NCBI GenBank assembly: GCA_002367635.1
Contig: DFDI01000006.1
Location: forward strand, 1 to 6,457
DNA: 6,457 bases
Source of the DNA: Betaproteobacteria bacterium UBA3031
GTDB lineage: Bacteria; Pseudomonadota; Gammaproteobacteria; Burkholderiales; Eutrophovitaceae
Direction of reading: 5' to 3'
Numbering within the stretch: position 1 is the stretch's first letter; every line of letters starts with the position of its first letter. Below are positions 5,317 through 6,457 of this stretch, in pieces. A program made the translations under genes and the position numbers. The notes below the pieces were generated by a model that worked only from the letters and a program-made list of their open reading frames with translations, did no database searches and was not told the origin of the DNA.

Positions 5317-6457
5317 GGCTGATTAACCTCGCCTGGCACACGGCCAATGGATTGCAAAAAGTCGGAAATAGTCTGGCGGTAGTCCACATCCGCCTCGATC
5401 GCGGCAATTTGTACCTCGAATGCCTGACGTTCTGCCCGAAGGCGCTCGAGATACTCGATCTCACCTGCTTCTGATGCCTTCATCAGGGCCTGCAGAACAG
5501 CATTGGAATCCACCATGCGCTGATTAGCTAGCTCTTGAGCTAGCCGCTTCTGCCTAATCAGATCAAGACTAGCCTGCCAGGTGAACTCAAACGTCTTTTG
5601 ATAGCGAAGCAACTCTTGTTCGTCGCGTACAAGCGCAGCGGTGATATCCGCCACGTCGGCCCGCCGTTGACCGGCGCCACCAAAAGGTACCGAAATTGAT
5701 AAAGTCACCGTTCGTGCAAAAGGCTCACTCGAAGCGCTGCGAGAGCGGGTCGACTCGAGACTCAAAGTGGGGCTACCCGAGCCTCGCTCTTGGACCAAGC
5801 GAAGTCGATCCTGGGCGTGTCGCACTTTGGCCCTCAGCCACTGGTAATCAACCGATGCGTCCAGAGCTGCTTGGCGATCATTCAGGCTGGGTAAAGTCTC
5901 TGCCAAACGGCTGATCGCAGGGTTCGAGATGATGGCTTTAGCCCCCAATCCCATTTGAACGCTAGACAAACCTGTAACAGCCATAAGTTGTCGCTCGACT
6001 TTAAACCTTCGGTTTCTCTGCTCGAAGAGTGCCGTTTGAATACTTTGTGTTGCCATTTTGGCATTTAGCCAATCAACTCTGGAGACTTCTCCTGCCTCTA
6101 GCCGTCGAAGCGTGTCATGCTCGGTATTCTTAGCCTCCTCGAACTGATTAGCGAGCACCTGATCACGAAGGGATTCTCGCAAAAAGCCCCAGACGCTTTC
6201 TCGTACTTGAGCAGCAACGGCAAGGCGAGTTCTATTTGATTCGGCACGCGAACTTTCGAATTCCGACTTGGCAGCTGTAGAAGCAGCCTGCCGCTCACCC
6301 CAGCGCCAGAGTGGTACCGAAAGCCCGAGCGCATCCTCCTGCTCGCCAACGTCCTTATTCCATCGATCACTTTTTTGCGAAAGTGTGACGCTTGGAGTAC
6401 CCGCAATAAGTCTATTTGACAGACCAAGACGCTCGCTAGCAGATTCTTGCCGCAAAG
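5313..6457 (-). CDS. Outer-membrane factor, TolC/CzcC family (5' end outside window)
   Basis: The C-terminal 380 residues of an outer-membrane efflux protein; the frame is open at the right edge, so the start, signal peptide and perhaps 30-60 residues are missing. A TTG codon at 6455 is an internal Leu, not a start. The visible part shows the twofold repeat of the OEP family. In the first repeat, beta strands GTPSVTLSQKSD (19-30) and ALGLSVPLW (42-50) are followed by long helices with RRLEAGEVSRVDWLNA (117-132). In the second, strands GSPTLSLES (227-235) and TVTLSISVPF (249-258) are followed by helices with ASEAGEIEYLERLRAERQAF (327-346). The trimeric product would form the outer-membrane barrel and periplasmic tunnel that exports the metal delivered by pump and adaptor. 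It is the first visible gene of the operon and its TGA overlaps the next ATG by 4 bases. Confidence 0.93.
   Translation of the reverse strand, partial: LRQESASERLGLSNRLIAGTPSVTLSQKSDRWNKDVGEQEDALGLSVPLWRWGERQAASTAAKSEFESSRAESNRTRLAVAAQVRESVWGFLRESLRDQVLANQFEEAKNTEHDTLRRLEAGEVSRVDWLNAKMATQSIQTALFEQRNRRFKVERQLMAVTGLSSVQMGLGAKAIISNPAISRLAETLPSLNDRQAALDASVDYQWLRAKVRHAQDRLRLVQERGSGSPTLSLESTRSRSASSEPFARTVTLSISVPFGGAGQRRADVADITAALVRDEQELLRYQKTFEFTWQASLDLIRQKRLAQELANQRMVDSNAVLQALMKASEAGEIEYLERLRAERQAFEVQIAAIEADVDYRQTISDFLQSIGRVPGEVNQP
5527..5544. repeat. Short perfect inverted repeat inside the outer-membrane factor gene
   Basis: GCTAGCTC, two bases (TT), then GAGCTAGC: a perfect 8-bp inverted repeat. 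It falls in codons for LAQELA and is probably a by-product of the repeated Leu-Ala codons (CTAGCT). No function is claimed. Confidence 0.5.

Larger units (their letters stand above)
225..6457 (-). other. Five-gene metal-efflux operon (right end outside window)
   Basis: Five consecutive minus-strand genes occupy nearly all of the window. Reading in transcription order, the outer-membrane factor stop overlaps the next start by 4 bases (ATGA at 5316-5313), and that gene's stop overlaps the adaptor start in the same way (ATGA at 4789-4786). The adaptor stop is 10 bases before the pump ATG, and the pump stop is 19 bases before the last gene. No gap has room for an internal promoter plus leader, so one transcript entering from the right is inferred. 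The order OMF, anchored small protein, adaptor, pump, small secreted protein resembles czcCBA with two additions. The operon's promoter and any regulator are not in the window. Confidence 0.85.

Noticed and set aside
5243..6427. Other-frame open frames in the outer-membrane factor gene (5243-5464, 5696-5914, 5882-6064, 6098-6427)
   Set aside because: They overlap the clear TolC-family frame, which shows both family repeats without interruption, and their translations have no recognisable domain.

Overview
The window is almost entirely one leftward (minus-strand) operon for a tripartite heavy-metal efflux pump of the CusA/CzcA (HME-RND) type. Signal peptides, an outer-membrane factor and an RND pump show a Gram-negative host. 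The mixed GC content (near 50% by eye) and the remembered look of these proteins suggest a proteobacterium, perhaps a betaproteobacterium. That placement is inference, as no taxonomic marker gene is present.

Layout in transcription order (right to left): a TolC/CzcC-like outer-membrane factor whose 5' end lies outside the window (6457-5313); a 176-residue periplasmic protein with a C-terminal membrane anchor (5316-4786); a compact CusB/CzcB-like periplasmic adaptor (4789-3752); the RND pump (3741-622); and a 125-residue secreted protein (602-225). The first three genes are joined by 4-base ATGA overlaps. The next two gaps are 10 and 19 bases, so all five are probably co-transcribed and partly translationally coupled. 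No promoter, regulator, P-type ATPase or CusF-like chaperone is visible; the promoter must lie to the right of the window.

The pump, adaptor and outer-membrane factor should form the usual channel from inner membrane and periplasm to the outside. The distinctive part is the two extra small proteins. They look like distant relatives of each other (one beta-rich domain), and both share with the adaptor the same predicted mature N-terminus, GP(G/A)HDHG. That points to three periplasmic components with a common exposed metal-binding or docking tag. The pump lacks the three-methionine cleft of copper/silver CusA (by-eye alignment), so a divalent metal is more likely than Cu(I)/Ag(I), but the substrate is not settled.

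The left 224 bases carry no gene. They hold a 9-bp inverted repeat just after the last stop codon (possible terminator, no U-tract) and, at 11-32, an orphan piece that looks like the 3' end of a tRNA. The latter may be the far attachment site of a genomic island carrying the operon. Between them (about 35-184) I see nothing I can name.
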